Below, in pieces: positions 23,761-36,582 of a DNA stretch of 64,000 nt (positions within the stretch are counted from its first letter, which is position 1; each line of letters begins with the position of its first letter). The notes beneath the pieces are model-generated. The model was not told where the DNA came from. It saw only the letters and a program-made list of their open reading frames with translations, and did no database searches. Source of the DNA: Timema cristinae (taxonomy: Eukaryota; Arthropoda; Insecta; Phasmatodea; Timematidae); the NCBI GenBank assembly GCA_039000515.1, contig JBCFYV010009882.1, positions 49,267,118-49,331,117 on the forward strand, written 5' to 3'. A program made the translations under genes and the position numbers.

Positions 23761-26006
23761 CTGGAATGAAAATAAACACCCAATAATCGATGTATTTATT
23801 GGATTATTTTGGAGCGTTGATTGATATGTTTAAATTATCTTGAGGATGTATCAGACTAAGCCGGAGATTGATGAGGCAAATGTTGTTCATAGAAATATGT
23901 CTGAATTTTTATAGATTTATGAATAAGTTATTGTGATAAAATGAATCCCAAAAAACTTAATTATCCCGGGATCACGACAAACTTAACGTTCACCTAATGT
24001 AACGTTTACTTAAGTTTAACTTAACGTTCACTTGACGTAAGTAAACTAGTGTATGATCTGGATTCAATTAACTAAACTTAACAACTCAAGCAAAACCCAA
24101 ACAATGAATTTGTAGTTTTTGAAAACAATTTGTCCACTAAAATGAAATCCAATCATGTATGTCTGACTAGGCTACAAGTACTTGCAGTAGAAGCATCACT
24201 GGATGTATAAAATAAAGTTTATCAAGAGATTACAGTGTTATAGAGTTTACGAAACGTGGGGTAAACTGTACCGAATAAATCGTCTTCATACCATAAACCA
24301 ACAAATGAAGTACTAAATAGTCAGTTGACATCATTCGCAACATTATTGGCTGGCTAGAACACGTGGTACCTTCATTTAACGTTCACTGAACGTGAAAGTT
24401 CTCCATGGACAACTCTTAGTTTACATGAACGTCCAGTTAACTGTATCGTGATGACTTCCATTAAAAAGAACAGAAAAGTACCTTTACGTTACGATACGTT
24501 ATGTTCAAGTTAAGTGAAATTTAAGTTGATCGTGATCCCAGCATTACACCAGATATTTAAAAACACACAATTACATTAATAATAAACTGAATGGATATAT
24601 AAATATGAGGCTTAGCAATAACCAATAGGAATAATTTATTTCGTGTATTTTAGAACTACGGAATATTATGGAAGTTCTAACATCCATAGTTTTTACAGTA
24701 CAATTCAATTACAGGTTTTATAAATTCATACAAGTAAGATATTCGATATTATTAGAAGAAAATAGTCTAAATGTATTTATTGTTGAAATATACAAATTTA
24801 AAACTTCAAGGGTAAGTATCTCAAATTCATGCACCGACAGTGGCTACTTTCAAAAGAGATTAAAATATAATATATCAAAGTTTGCTTGGATATAATAAAA
24901 TATTATTTCAACAGTCCATGAATAATTATTTAAGAGCTCTTTTTTTTTCCTATTTGAAAACTAAATATGAAATACGGGCAACCAGATTTGATGTATGTTC
25001 CAGTAAGTGACAAACCGTGAGGGTTCAGTTCAATATGCTAAAGTGACCAGATCAATAATAGATTATTATATAAATAAATGGTAGCAGTATGTTGAAAGGG
25101 AAGCTATTTTGCCTAGGCGTTTGTTTAAGGCCCAACAGGAGTTAAATTCTCTTGTGGGCCATCATTTAATGAAACTTAGGAAGTTTTTATACGCTGGTGC
25201 TACTCTTCGTACGTTGGTTATGACCAAGTTAGTTAGGTAGCAATGACTGAATCTTCGTGACGAGGAAGCCGGGGGACATAGCAAGCACCAACCAGAAAGA
25301 AGGATGACACCCATGGTAGAAAAAAGAACCAACGAAGCGATATTAAATCGCACACACTAGGATGAGACAGGAGAAAAGGGGGGTAGTTTCTAACTCCCAT
25401 CCCATGAAACCTTGTAAGGTTGGCAGCTGGCTGTTGGCCTATCAAGGTGTCGATTCAATAGGATCATGAACAGGCTGGCACGGCGTACAAAGCTTCATTT
25501 ATAATCTTGGCCCCAACTACGGCTAGGAGAACTCAGAAGTAGTCGACATAATTCTTCTAACAGGCACAGGACATTTCCGAAATAAAAAGTTGGAATATTT
25601 AACATCAAATTTAAAAGCACATGAAGTAGAAACTAAGTTGAGCTATCGCATCGAAAAACCTCTTGCCTTATCAATAGGATCGTATTAGTATTATCTATAT
25701 GAGTAACAAAATGTACTTATAATTCTAAGCAAATTAATCATGCTTTCAGGGGCTGCCTGATTCAAATAAGTAACCCTTAAAACCTTAGTGAAATCCTGGC
25801 TTAGTAAAAATTTGAACGATTTGGTTTTAGATGTAGTTCAAAAACAAATAATTTATAACAGAAAAATTACATAGCTACTATTCCTATTTTATATGTTTTT
25901 TATGGAAAACTATTGCCTATACTTATTAAAATTAAAAACACTTTCCGTTCCTTAACAATGAAATACATCTGTTTTACTTAAAATGAAATGTCCTTTTACA
26001 TAGATT
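23761..26006. other. Intron upstream of the T-box exon pair
   Basis: On the minus strand this is the intron before exon B. The part 23975-24530 is dense in short TTAACGTTCACT / AACGTGAA-like motifs in both orientations (23985-24045 and 24365-24540), like a decayed inverted repeat. The part 25081-25560 is less AT-rich, with ACCTTGTAAGGTTGGCAGCT and other non-repeated sequence. No coding family was recognised. Confidence 0.45.
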
Positions 26007-26296
26007 TGGGTGACCTGGTGGTCAAGGGGTAAGGTATCAGACTTCTGTGCTGGCGGCCGGGGTTCAATCCTCGGTACCGGCACATATTTATCTGATATCC
26101 AAACCCTTCCTTCACCTCTGACAAGACATCTTGTGAATGTGAGGAATGCCAGGCCTCCACCGTGGTTTGGATTCCACGTTAAACTGTAGGTCCTCCATTT
26201 CATCTCACAATCACCCTACCATTACACATTAGCGTAAGTGCGTATAATCCGAATGGGTAGTAAGACGCGGTGCTAATGATAATAATAATATTAATA
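26007..26296 (+). mobile_element. SINE family A
   Basis: Complete: GGGTGACCTGGTGGTCAAGG head, CCGGGGTTCAATCCTCGG, full body, GAATGGGTAGTAAGACGCGG tail and an imperfect (ATA)n. The 83-codon minus-strand frame over it is a repeat by-product. Confidence 0.88.
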
Positions 26297-27782
26297 CATA
26301 GATTTATTAGCCTATATTTTGACCTTTAAAACGCAATGCATACACTGTAATCTTTCAATAACATTGAATTTTTTTGCTTGTCAAAAAATGATATTTAAAT
26401 AAAGCTTAATCTGATACATTAATTATTTAAAAATTATGGATATTTATTTATTGACAAAACACTAAACATAAATAAATCACTTAGTGGTACTCAATTAACA
26501 TTTCTTACACGAGGTTTGAAAGCACTTGTTATGTCCAGGAAGAAGTAGCTAAATAATAGTATGCTGACTCTAGGAGTTAATACAAGGATATCTAGTTTTT
26601 AAAGGGGCATTTCAGAAAAAAACGCTTGTTTTTTATTAAATAAACTTGGATTAAAATTAACTGTTATAGTTTAAAAACCGGCAGCTCTAATTATTCACGC
26701 TATAACACTTAAAAATTATATAAAAATATGAAATTCCAGTGTTTAAGATGATAACATTTGTTATTATAGTACTTGATATTAACATACAAACTGAACAGGT
26801 AGTAAGACGGGCTGCCAAAAAAAAATCTATTTATATCAAGAGATAATATAAATTATACGCTGGCGCTTCAGCAAACCCTCTAAAAAATGAACTTAGCGCA
26901 CACCATGATTGAGTCACATTTGTTAAATTTTGTTAGTAATAGTCTTTATTCGTTAACATATCCATAGATATACTAACAATATAACACAAAGCGAGCCTAC
27001 CCAAAGATAGCCTATTTTCATATACACTTTGATCATACAAAACGAGAAAAAGTAATAAACACACACATCATCCTAATTTGTACTATTTAAATCTTTATAC
27101 GTGGTATATTTATTCTTAAACTCCTATTTAAATTATAATCATTTTTATATTTTAGAATAATAAACAGTATATGTAAGCCGTGTCCTTTATGGAGATACAA
27201 AACCGGAGGTAAAGTATTTCAATTACTCATGTCAAAAATAAATACTAAAAATAAACTATGACAGCTATATTGTGATTAATATCGTTTAATAAGAAAATAT
27301 AGTATATACTATAAGAGTCAATTCATAATTTTTAAATAATATATGCTTATCCATTAAGAGTTGGGATTATAAGAGTAAGTTAATTCTTTTTAAAGATTAT
27401 ATACTTATCCATTAAGAGTTTGGAGTTTGATCATTCAAAAATAGCCATAAGAGAGATGGGAGGAAAAATTAACTTTAATATATTTTTTTTCAAACTCAGT
27501 AGATTTAAATAGAATATAAAGTATAGATTTAGTTCTTACATTTTTTTCATCATATCTAATTGCCCATTTGTACTGTAATCACATGAGTTTTTTTTTTTTT
27601 ATTTGAGGTATTTAGCAAGCACTTTCTGAACCGACTGTTTATATCAGCACACGAGAGTTTATTTGAGCAATAGCAAATGACCTACTAATTTTGCGTGGAA
27701 AAATATTTTCGCATACCTTTACTTCCTCTCCAATGAAATTGTGCTATGGATTTTTATCGCTCTAGAAAAATTAGTTGACCTT
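26297..27782. other. AT-rich intron, no recognised feature
   Basis: Contains only short local duplications: AGTTGGGATTATAAGAG / CATTAAGAGTT at 27300-27430. Confidence 0.4.
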
Positions 27783-27965
27783 GGCTGGGTTTGAGGAATG
27801 AGGAAGTGTGAATTTAAAGAAACTGTATCCGAATTTGCGTGGAAGGAGAGTGTAAAACATCTTAGGAAAAACCACCTCCAATACCGTCGACTGGGGCTCA
27901 AACCCTATTTCCCCATCATCGGCAGTCCATTATTTTGCGAGAGTGATACTTTAGAGCATTTATTA
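27783..27965 (-). mobile_element. SINE family C, tail missing
   Basis: TGCGTGGAAGGAGAGTGTAA, AACCACCTCCAATACCGTCG and CATCATCGGCAGTCCATTAT are the family C body and head in reverse. The shared tail is not present. Confidence 0.65.
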
Positions 27966-28379
27966 TTATGTCACATTTACACAGACATACATTAATTTAT
28001 ACTATTGACTAATGCGAATATTATTATAATTATTATTCTCTTTAAAAACGATTAATTAACACGAATATAATATGATAGCAACAAATATAGAATAAAAAAT
28101 TTTGTGATTTGAAATATAGCCTAAACCGGTTAGACCCATTGCTTTGTCAATCAAACAACATAAGGCTCTCCCAAGATCCTCAGACGACGTTTAATAGCGT
28201 TAAATGCTATTTATCACAATTTTAACAACGTCATTGCTAACATGTAGTTAAAATAGCACTTTTACAAACAATAATATAGATTTTTACAATGCATGAACAG
28301 CTATATAATTTGTTTTTGTTTTAAATTTAAAATAGGTATTATGTTTCTAGAAGAATAAATGGTAAGGAGCTACGCAAGG

Positions 28380-29894
28380 ACTTTCTCGCTATATTGTTTG
28401 AAAATGGAGATATTTACTCAAAACTCGTAATATATGTGAAATGAAATAATATACATTAGCAAACCCATAAATAAATTGCACTATACTTGTGTAAACTTTT
28501 TTTTCTGTCCTGGTTTAAAATTTTATAATTTTGTTTTTAAAGAATTAATGTTCTCATTTGAATGTTTGGAACGATAAAAAAGATCAATACTGGATCCACA
28601 AGGGTCAACACTTCGTATTAAAATTTAACTTCCAGTTAAAATTCTCGAAATTTTATTAGGTGTTGAAAATCTTCATGCCATCGTATTGCTATTAAACTCT
28701 TCATTTATATATTTTGACCAATAAAAAAATGTAAATATTAACTATTGAGTCTAAAATGGGTATAGATCATTCATTGTTGTACAAACATTTCTCCTAAGAG
28801 GTTTAAGGAAAAACAACATAAACTTTTAGAGACTTACTTATATTTATTTACTCTATGGCATTGGAGAATTATTACGTTTAAACTTAAGTAGTATCTCTTT
28901 ACAACTAAATCTCACAAAATTGTATAAATATATTGGCCAATATCTCAGAAACTTTTGGATTTATAAAAATATATTCCATATAAAAGCTGTTTATTTTTAA
29001 TAGTACTACAATTTAGTAATAATAAGTTATTTTGTATTTCAAATTGCGAAGATACGTAAATTTTAGCATCTGTAAAGTACCCTAAAAGTCATTTTCACGG
29101 GAAATGAAAATAGTCAGTTTATTTATAATCTTAATAAACGCTTAAATATGAATTTTAATCAAAATCGTTACGGCCGATTTTTAGTAAATCTCTTTTTTCT
29201 CATTTTGCCTTTTATTAAACTAATCGTATTCGTGGGGTCATGAGACGTAGACATCCATCGACCTTTCTGGTTAGGTTTTTCTTATGATCTCAACACTTTT
29301 ACCTTTAGTCTTGGAAAAGTTTAAAAATATATATATATGCGTATAGTTTGAAGGTTATTAGTTTAATAAAAATATGCTTTGATTAAAATATTTGTATTAT
29401 AAATATATCTACATATTTGTCATGATAGTAATTTCATTTCTCAAATAGTTTGTGGAGATCTGATACAAAATGAGAATTTACGCATCAGACCGGAGCCCTT
29501 AAAGTCCTTTTGCCGAAATATTGACAGTAGCCATTTTGTTTGAAATATTTATAATTGTTTAGAAATGAAATTTAATCAAAATCTTAGAAGCCGATTTTGA
29601 GAAAATTGACTTTTTTCTCTTTTTGACCTTCAGTAAACTACCCTTAATTTTAGGGTTAGATATTCAATTTCAAAAACCCCTTGGGGTAAACCTATGAAAA
29701 CCCTATATACCAAGTTTAAGCCCCATCGGTAAAATAGTTTAGGCTCTAGTTGGAGGTACAGACAGACAGACGGGAATTTAAAAAAACACTTTTTCAGATT
29801 CGGGGGGTCATTAAACTTCGAGATTCATCAAAATCTCGAGTTCGATTTTTTAATTATCACAATACTTTCTCTACCTGTAAGATAGCGAGAAAGT
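28380..29894 (+). mobile_element. TIR element of about 1.5 kb (ACTTTCTCGCTAT family), copy 1
   Basis: It starts with ACTTTCTCGCTAT and ends with the exact reverse complement ATAGCGAGAAAGT, a 13-bp terminal inverted repeat. It is 1515 bp long. Inside, a block containing AATTTTAATCAAAATCGTTA and a CTCTTTTTGACCTT-like stretch appears twice (about 29140-29215 and 29570-29640), so the element grew by internal tandem duplication. No transposase frame remains, and no target duplication is evident. Confidence 0.75.
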
Positions 29895-30126
29895 AAAAAG
29901 ACACAATCTTACATGTAAATAAATGACTGAAAACAATGTGCTTCCCAGAAGCGTGAAATATTTCCGAGTTAGATGAAGATACAACATGATAACATTTTCT
30001 AGCGTTGGCCAATGCAGTCTGATAAATTAATTAATGTTAAACTTAATGTGTTGTTAGAGGGTTGAATTAATAGGCTCAGATAATTTTACGAGGTGTTGAA
30101 TTGTACACACCTTAATAAACAAGTGG

Positions 30127-30600
30127 CTACCGTATGATACGTGGGGCGAAACTTCTTGATACTGCTGAGTACACTCTGATAGTAAACAAGGGGTGAAACT
30201 TCTTTATACGATTCTGAGTACAGTCAGATAGTAAACAAGGGTTGAAACTTCTTGATACGTGGGAGAGTATAGATTGATGGTCAAAGGGTGAAACTTCTTG
30301 ATACGATGCTGAGTACACTCTGGTAGTAAGCAAGGGTTGAAATGTCTTGTAACGCTACTGAGTACACTCAGATAGTAAACAAGGGGTGAAACTTTTTGAT
30401 ACGCGGGAGAGTACAGATTGATGGTCAAGGGGCGAAACTACTTGATACGCTGCTGAGTACAGTCTGATAGCTAACAAGTGTTGAAATTTCTTGATACGTT
30501 GCTGAGTAGAGTACCAAAGTAAACAAAGTAAGCAAGTTGCAATACTTCTTGATAGGCTGTTGAGTACAGACTGTTGGTAAACAAGTAGTTAGATTATTGC
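30127..30600. repeat. Minisatellite of about 55-60 bp units
   Basis: Units read AACTTCTTGATACG..CTGAGTACACTCTGATAGTA..AACAAGGGGTGA. A variant with GGGAGAGTACAGATTGATGG recurs twice (about 30265 and 30407), suggesting a higher-order period. Decayed units (GAAAACAAGTTGGAATTCTT, GAACTCAAAACAA) continue to about 31240. Open minus-strand frames here follow the repeats and are not convincing genes. Confidence 0.85.
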
Positions 30601-31540
30601 CAGTAATGACCTGACAAAAAATACGTAGATTAATTATTGTTATACAATAGAGTTTTATGGAAGACATGTGGGATTGTTTTTTTATGTGCGGGTGGTAGCA
30701 CGCTGATTAAAAATAGGTTAATATATTGTATGGTGTGCTGTCAAGTAAACTCGGATGGAAACCAAATGAATAATTCATTGATGAACAGAAGAAAACAATT
30801 CCATAGAAAGGAGAATCTTATTTTGAAACGCAAGAGAGTATACGTCAATATCTAGCAAGTGAAGTCTACAATCTTGAAGTGACTTAAAAGCAATGTACTT
30901 TTTTTTTTACTTCCTTATACACCGTATGATCTAAGAAATTTATTTCAAACAAATGTTTCAATTCAAATACTAAAATAGTTAATTTCTGATGCGCGTGACA
31001 ATAAACTTTGATTGAAACCAAATGTCTACATTTTTGACTCGGTAGAGAATACACTTGATAGAAAACAAGTTGGAATTCTTTTAACGTCTAGATAGTGAAT
31101 GCTGATAGAAAGTAAGTGGTACTTTTTTGATGAACTCAAAACAATTGGATGCCTTCTTGGAGAAGGGCAATAAACCTGATGGAAAAAACAATTAGTACAT
31201 GCTTGATGAAATGGACAGTTTATCTTATTATAAAATATGTTAATACTTGTGGGTCTTCCTCAAAAGGGAATATATTGACTTTTCAGGAAATAGTATCTAG
31301 CCTTGTTCTCTAAACAAAAGTTGGAACTGTCCAGAGGCTTATTCGTTATCTCAAAGAAATTTTTGTTCCTAGTGTTAGCAGAATATATGTTTTAAGATGC
31401 ATAATCATATTTACTCCTAACCAGGTGTCACAACAATGACATAAGAAAAAGATTAGAATATTTTCTTAGAATTATATTCAACAATCTTCAACCGGTTTGT
31501 CCTACAGTTTCTTGCCTACCTGTAAATGAACGCTATGATT

Positions 31541-31571
31541 AGGTATGTATGTATGTATGTATATATGTATG

Positions 31572-31605
<34 letters not shown>

Positions 31606-31912
31606 TGTATGTATGTATGTATGTATGTATGTATGTATGTATGTATGTATGTATGTATGTATATATGTATGTATGTATGTATGTAAGTATGTATGTATAT
31701 ATGTACGTTGTATGTATGTATATATGTACGTTTTATGTATGTATGTATGTATATATATATATATATATATATGAATGTATGTATGTATGTATGTATGTAT
31801 ATATACATGTGTATGTATGTATGTATGTATGTACATATATGAGTTTAGGTATGTATGTATATATATGTGTGTATGTATGTATGTATGTATGTATTTATAT
31901 ATGTATGTATTT
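31541..31912. repeat. (GTAT)n microsatellite array
   Basis: About 370 bases of GTAT units with ATAT-type interruptions and a central (AT)n run at 31751-31771. The period of four makes all frames open for long stretches (MYVC.. and YIHT.. repeats). None is a gene. Confidence 0.97.
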
Positions 31913-32778
31913 CAATTTAACAAAATCCAATGGCTATCGTTTGATTATTATAAAAAAAATTAAATACATATGACAAATAAGGTGAATTTTACGAAAATTA
32001 TATCAACATTAGAGCTTTTAATTTTAGCATTCACGTTGTAACACGTGGGTTATTAAACGGCTTAATCTACTAAGTAGGTCATAGGAAGGTAATTTTAAGG
32101 AAAAGCCACCACAATAGCGTGTATTAGGAATAGTTAAACCAGAGGAATAAACCATATTTTGAAAACCCTTTTAGTCTCAAACTGGTCACTAGCAAATTTG
32201 CTGCGGTCTTGAAGATTTAGACCATGCGATTACCAGTTTGGGTGACATTATCTTGGAGAAAAATGGGAAAAATAAGTTAACTTTCACAATATGGATAATC
32301 ATCACCACTATTTTTAGTTAACCCTAACAGGATTCAAGTATTAATTTAATTTCCAGTAACAGAGCTAAGTTTACCAGTAGAAAACACTAAACCTTTTCGG
32401 ATGGGATTCTTACAATGTTCATTTTGACATACAAATGTCCCACTTGCTTTCTTTTGTCATCAAAATAAGATCCAAGCAGAATAATGCACCAAAAATCAAT
32501 ATTACACCAAACGGTAAGAACGCCAGCACCCTCGTAAGGTCAGAGGGTCTAAGCCCTAAGACTGGGCTTACATTCATGCATAACGTATAACTAATAGCGA
32601 ATAGTGTATATTATAGCATATAGGACACAAGATGTTGAAAAGCATTATTTTCAACTATGACGTTTATAATCGATACATTGTGAACAGTGCACAATGAATA
32701 AAGTTGATTTGACTTTATGTCTTCACACGTTATGCATGAAGTGTAGTATAGATAATCAATGAAGTTGAGACGTATCAG

Positions 32779-32829
32779 CCAATGAGAATGAGAGGAGATG
32801 ATGTAGCCAATTAAATGCCAGTATAAAAG
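32779..32829 (+). promoter_or_regulatory. Promoter-like cluster: two CCAAT boxes and a TATA box
   Basis: CCAAT occurs at 32779-32783 and 32807-32811, followed by GTATAAAAGC at 32821-32830, with spacing usual for an RNA polymerase II core promoter. No coding frame follows on the plus strand. It may be the U3 region of a solo LTR, since AATAAA lies nearby at 32697, or a noncoding transcript start. The plus strand is antisense to the T-box gene. Confidence 0.4.
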
Positions 32830-33272
32830 CGGACGAAAATAATTAGCTTCTGTAATCATCTTCATGTTTGAAATGCCTTGTGGTAGCCATACTTGTTTGT
32901 TATTCACAAATTCTATTTATTTTAGCATCAATTACTTTGATTGTCTATATGAATGTAAAAAAGAGAGATATTATATTTTTTTACTCTGTTAGTGAGAAAT
33001 AGGACTATTATAATATTCATGACATTAATAAAATTGGAACCAAATAAAAGTCAAATTTGATTCAATAGTACAGACAAAAATTAAATTTAGTCAAATTCAA
33101 GGTTTCAAAAAATAGAGTTTAATTTACGTTGTTTTTCAAATAAAGTACTGAAGTATTTTTAGATACATGATTTATAAGCGAAAAAAGTTTGGGTCATTTT
33201 CTATGAATAAAAGAAAATTGTTTTAGGTGAGACTTTATACTCGTACACAACGTTTCATTATAAGCCGATGTA

Positions 33273-33560
33273 TATTTATTATTATTATTATTATTATCAT
33301 CATCATCTTACTAACCGTTCGGGTTATACACACGATAATGTGTAATGGTAGGGTGATTGTGAGATGAAATGGAGGACCTACAGTTTAACATGGGATCCAA
33401 ACCACGGTAGAGGCCTGACATTCCACACATCCACAAGATGTCTTGTCAGAGGTGAAGGAAGGGTTTGGTAATCAGATAAATCTTTGCCGGGACCGAGGAT
33501 TGAACCCCGGCCGCCAGCATAGAAGTCTGACACCTTACCCCTAGACCACCAGGTCACCTA
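33273..33560 (-). mobile_element. SINE family A with (ATT)n end
   Basis: Complete minus-strand copy: AGGTGACCTGGTGGTCTAGG head, CGGGGTTCAATCCTCGGTCC, body with CCACAAGATGTCTTGTC in reverse, tail GAACGGTTAGTAAGATG, and TTA/TCA repeats at left. Confidence 0.88.
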
Positions 33561-33601
33561 CCACATATCAGTTATCAATGTGGTTCTGCTGTAATTTTTT
33601 T

Positions 33602-33812
33602 TTACCACCATGTCTTACTATTACCCGTTCAGGCTGAAGGCTTGTGTACTAATTACGCTAATATATTAGAGATGAGAAAGTTTTTAACTTGGAGGATGTG
33701 TAGCCGCATTAGCATCAAAGAAAGGGGGAAAACTATTTTGGAAAAAACCGCCGTTGGTACATCCGACCGGGATTCGAACCCAATGTTCCCGTCGCTGGAT
33801 GTCTACGCTTAC
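33602..33812 (-). mobile_element. SINE family B/C
   Basis: Reverse tail CATGTCTTACTATTACCCGT, body TAGCCGCATTAGCATCAAAG, and box-B-like CCGACCGGGATTCGAACCCA. It lies about 40 bp from the family A copy at 33273. Confidence 0.7.
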
Positions 33813-33907
33813 CTCCTATATTATTCTGCTAAAATACCTGATATTGACCATAATTTAAAAAACTTATATTGATTTATTTGTAAAATATTGTAAGCGGTGA
33901 ATGTCGG

Positions 33908-33908
<1 letters not shown>

Positions 33909-33938
<30 letters not shown>
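33909..33938. repeat. (AT)n microsatellite
   Basis: Short AT run of about 30 bases. Confidence 0.9.
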
Positions 33939-33942
<4 letters not shown>

Positions 33943-34603
33943 TACGCTAAATCTATCTCTGTACTTGGAGGAATTTTCATGGGTTCCACCAGGTTTTGTA
34001 CTTATGAATACCCGTACTAAATTGACTTGCTTAGACCAATTGTCTTCTCAATATTTTGTAATGGTTCTATTGGCGCCTAGCTTATTGATAGCTCCTGTAA
34101 CAGATACACCGTGTCAAAGACACTCAAATAAAAGAATTAATTATAACCAGAATATGTTAACCTAGTTGGTCAGTATGATAAGTTCAACCCCTTAAGATGA
34201 TGGCAAAGGCAACGAAATTTAAGGCCAGTAGTTTGGTTTTTATCACACAAAAATGTTTTATCTCAAAATTAATATTTGTACCTACATTTCTTCGGTAAAT
34301 ATGTTTATTTTAATTATATACACACAGTTATCACAACAGTTCTTTAATATTTATCATGACCATAATGGAATTTGATGAAAAACTTTTTGTATTAAGGAGT
34401 AAAAGTTATCATCAAATGCCAGAATATCATAATAAATACTCAAGTACGATTACAATGTGTCTAAAATCATACCAAACACATCTAACAAATAAGATTTTTT
34501 CTATAAAATATCCAAATAATACTTGACTTAACTCATGTTCCCTTCCATCTCACCTTAATATCCCATCTCACCCCATGGATATTTATAGTTTAAAAAATAC
34601 CCA

Positions 34604-34848
34604 CCTCAATGGCGTAGCTAGATAACGTGCTAGCTTAATGTTGAGCTATACTGCCAAGGACGGGGAGATTGAGGTTCGAATTTCGGTTGTGCGAACTGGG
34701 AGTATATTTTTCTAAATGGTTTTCCACTCTTCTTCCAAGCAAATATGGATTCTTTTCCTCTAAATTCAACTTTCCCCATTCCAACCCATTAGCGTAATCA
34801 TTACTCAAGCGTATAGCTCGAACGGGTAGTAAGACGTGGTGCTTTTAA
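34604..34848 (+). mobile_element. SINE family B
   Basis: Head CCACCTCAATGGCGTAGCTA..GTTGAGCTATACTGCCAAGG, then GAGGTTCGAATTTCGGTTG, body TTTCCACTCTTCTTCCAAGC, and tail CGTATAGCTCGAACGGGTAG then TAAGACGTGG. Confidence 0.8.
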
Positions 34849-35324
34849 AAAAAAGTTTAAAATATATATTTTCAATTTCTTCTCTACTAGTGACAAAATA
34901 TAAAATAACTTTTGTAGATGCTATTTGTTGTTAGTTAAAAGTATCTAGTGAACTAATTTTTATTTGGCTTGGACTAAATATTTTAGCTATAAAAAGTTTA
35001 AAAAAGTGAAAGCTTTTCTCGCTCCATCGCATCTTCATTCGTCACTAAAGTTCTACTTAAGTTCTGACGTAAATATTTATAGATAAAAATACCACAGGTT
35101 TTCCCTAACTAACGAGCATCACTGCTCAAACTCCAAAAACAATTATCTGATTTGCCAGTTAATGGGTTAATGGGGTTTGAGTTTTGGATTGGAGTATCGA
35201 GTTTTATTTGTTAGTAAAGAAGTTCCGTTCTACTTCTATGTACGGGCAATCGAGTGAAGCCCTCTAATATATATACGCTTCCCCCTATTCCCCCCGTACC
35301 CTTCATATTCAAACGGATACTCTC

Positions 35325-35432
35325 ATATGCGTGGATCAACGGTGGTAAACCCTTCTAGGAAAAACTATCTGATTGAACCAGGTCAGGGTCAAAAACTAGA
35401 ACTCGCTTTAACCATGAAACCATACCTGATAA
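35325..35432 (-). mobile_element. SINE family C fragment
   Basis: GCGTGGATCAACGGTGGTAA and TCTAGGAAAAACTATCTGAT resemble the reversed middle of family C. Tail and head are lost. Confidence 0.4.
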
Positions 35433-35748
35433 TAGTGACACCTTGGTCAGCGTAACTGCCAGTATGGGTAGTTACTTCTTCTATAAAATTTTATAAAGTT
35501 ATCTGTATGTATAATAACTGTCCATAAGTATTATCGTAATTCCTGATTAGCCCAAAAAACAAACTTAAATTTAGGGAAGTTATAGCAAGCCCACGAAAAC
35601 ATATTATACCTAAAAGTCTATAAGAAATAATATGTTTACAATTTAAATTATATTGAACTTAACGTAAAAAAACACCACATTACGATAAAATACTTGTTTT
35701 ATTTAATCATTATAATTCATTTATATACTGGTATTGATTACTATATGC

Positions 35749-36109
35749 CTGGAATCGGCAAACTTTTTGGGCCCCGATCAACTTATACATTATTCAAAGG
35801 TCCCGCGATAACCCTTCGTTTCAACACACTACTTTTAATTCTTCTTTTTCTCTACAACTTGTATTTATTCCTTAAATTTAATATTTCCTCCAATACTTAT
35901 GTGCTTGACTTTGTATAAAATACATAAAATAAATAAAATGTACACTTCATTTACCCTGAAAGGTCACCCTGACGGTTTACACTATGGCCCTCTTTTATAG
36001 GCTGTACCATAGTGGAAACAAGAAGGTAAGCTTGCCTTTTCGTGATGATGTAATTTTCTTATGTGATCGACTTAAAATTGCTCTGAGATCAACCTGTTGC
36101 AAACCCTTG
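35749..36109. mobile_element. hAT-like MITE with perfect 8-bp target duplication
   Basis: A 361-bp element. It is flanked by CTATATGC at 35741-35748 and again at 36110-36117. The ends CTGGAATCGGCAAAC and reversed CAAGGGTTTGCAAC are imperfect inverted repeats in the style of short hAT elements. No transposase is encoded. Confidence 0.8.
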
Positions 36110-36173
36110 CTATATGCTAACCAAACCTATCAAAATCTAACATTTATTGTGTCTATTAATTGACGGTTATCGT

Positions 36174-36418
36174 TTCAGTGGCCAAACTGTCTAAGGCGCC
36201 ACTCTCATGTTAGACTGGCCTGCTAATGATGGGATGGTCAGGGATCAAATCTCGGTCAGGTCTATTGAGGATGTTTTTTCCTGATTGGTTTCCCACTCTC
36301 CTTCCAAGTAAATTTAGGTACATTACCTCTAAAATACTTCCTTCCTCCTCTGTATCCCATAAGAGGAATTCCCATTTATGGGTATATCCTGAACAGATAG
36401 TAAAACGTGGTGGTATGT
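36174..36418 (+). mobile_element. SINE family C
   Basis: Head TTTCAGTGGCCAAACTGTCT..CACTCTCATGTTAGACTGG, then ATCTCGGTCAGGTCTATTGA, body GGTTTCCCACTCTCCTTCCA, tail GAACAGATAGTAAAACGTGG. Confidence 0.78.
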
Positions 36419-36439
36419 AAAGGCTAGATATTATTAGAA

Positions 36440-36582
36440 ATCACAACATGTGAATGTGTGGAATGCCAAGTTAAACTGTAGGTCCTCTATTTCATCTCAC
36501 AATCGCCTTACCATTACACATTAGCGTAAGTGCATATAACCCAAACGGGTAGTAAGACGTGGTGCTAATAGCAATAGTAGTA
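36440..36582 (+). mobile_element. SINE family A, 5'-truncated with internal deletion
   Basis: Starts at ACATGTGAATGTGTGGAATG, lacks the CACCGTGGTTCGGATT part, then GTTAAACTGTAGGTCCTC to CAAACGGGTAGTAAGACG. Confidence 0.8.

Noticed and set aside
30127..30667. CRISPR-like regular repeats
   Set aside because: Adjacent diverged tandem units without unique spacers in a eukaryotic intron; a minisatellite.
31516..31973. Open frames on both strands over the GTAT array (up to 142 codons)
   Set aside because: Low-complexity tetranucleotide repeat; open in several frames on both strands at once.
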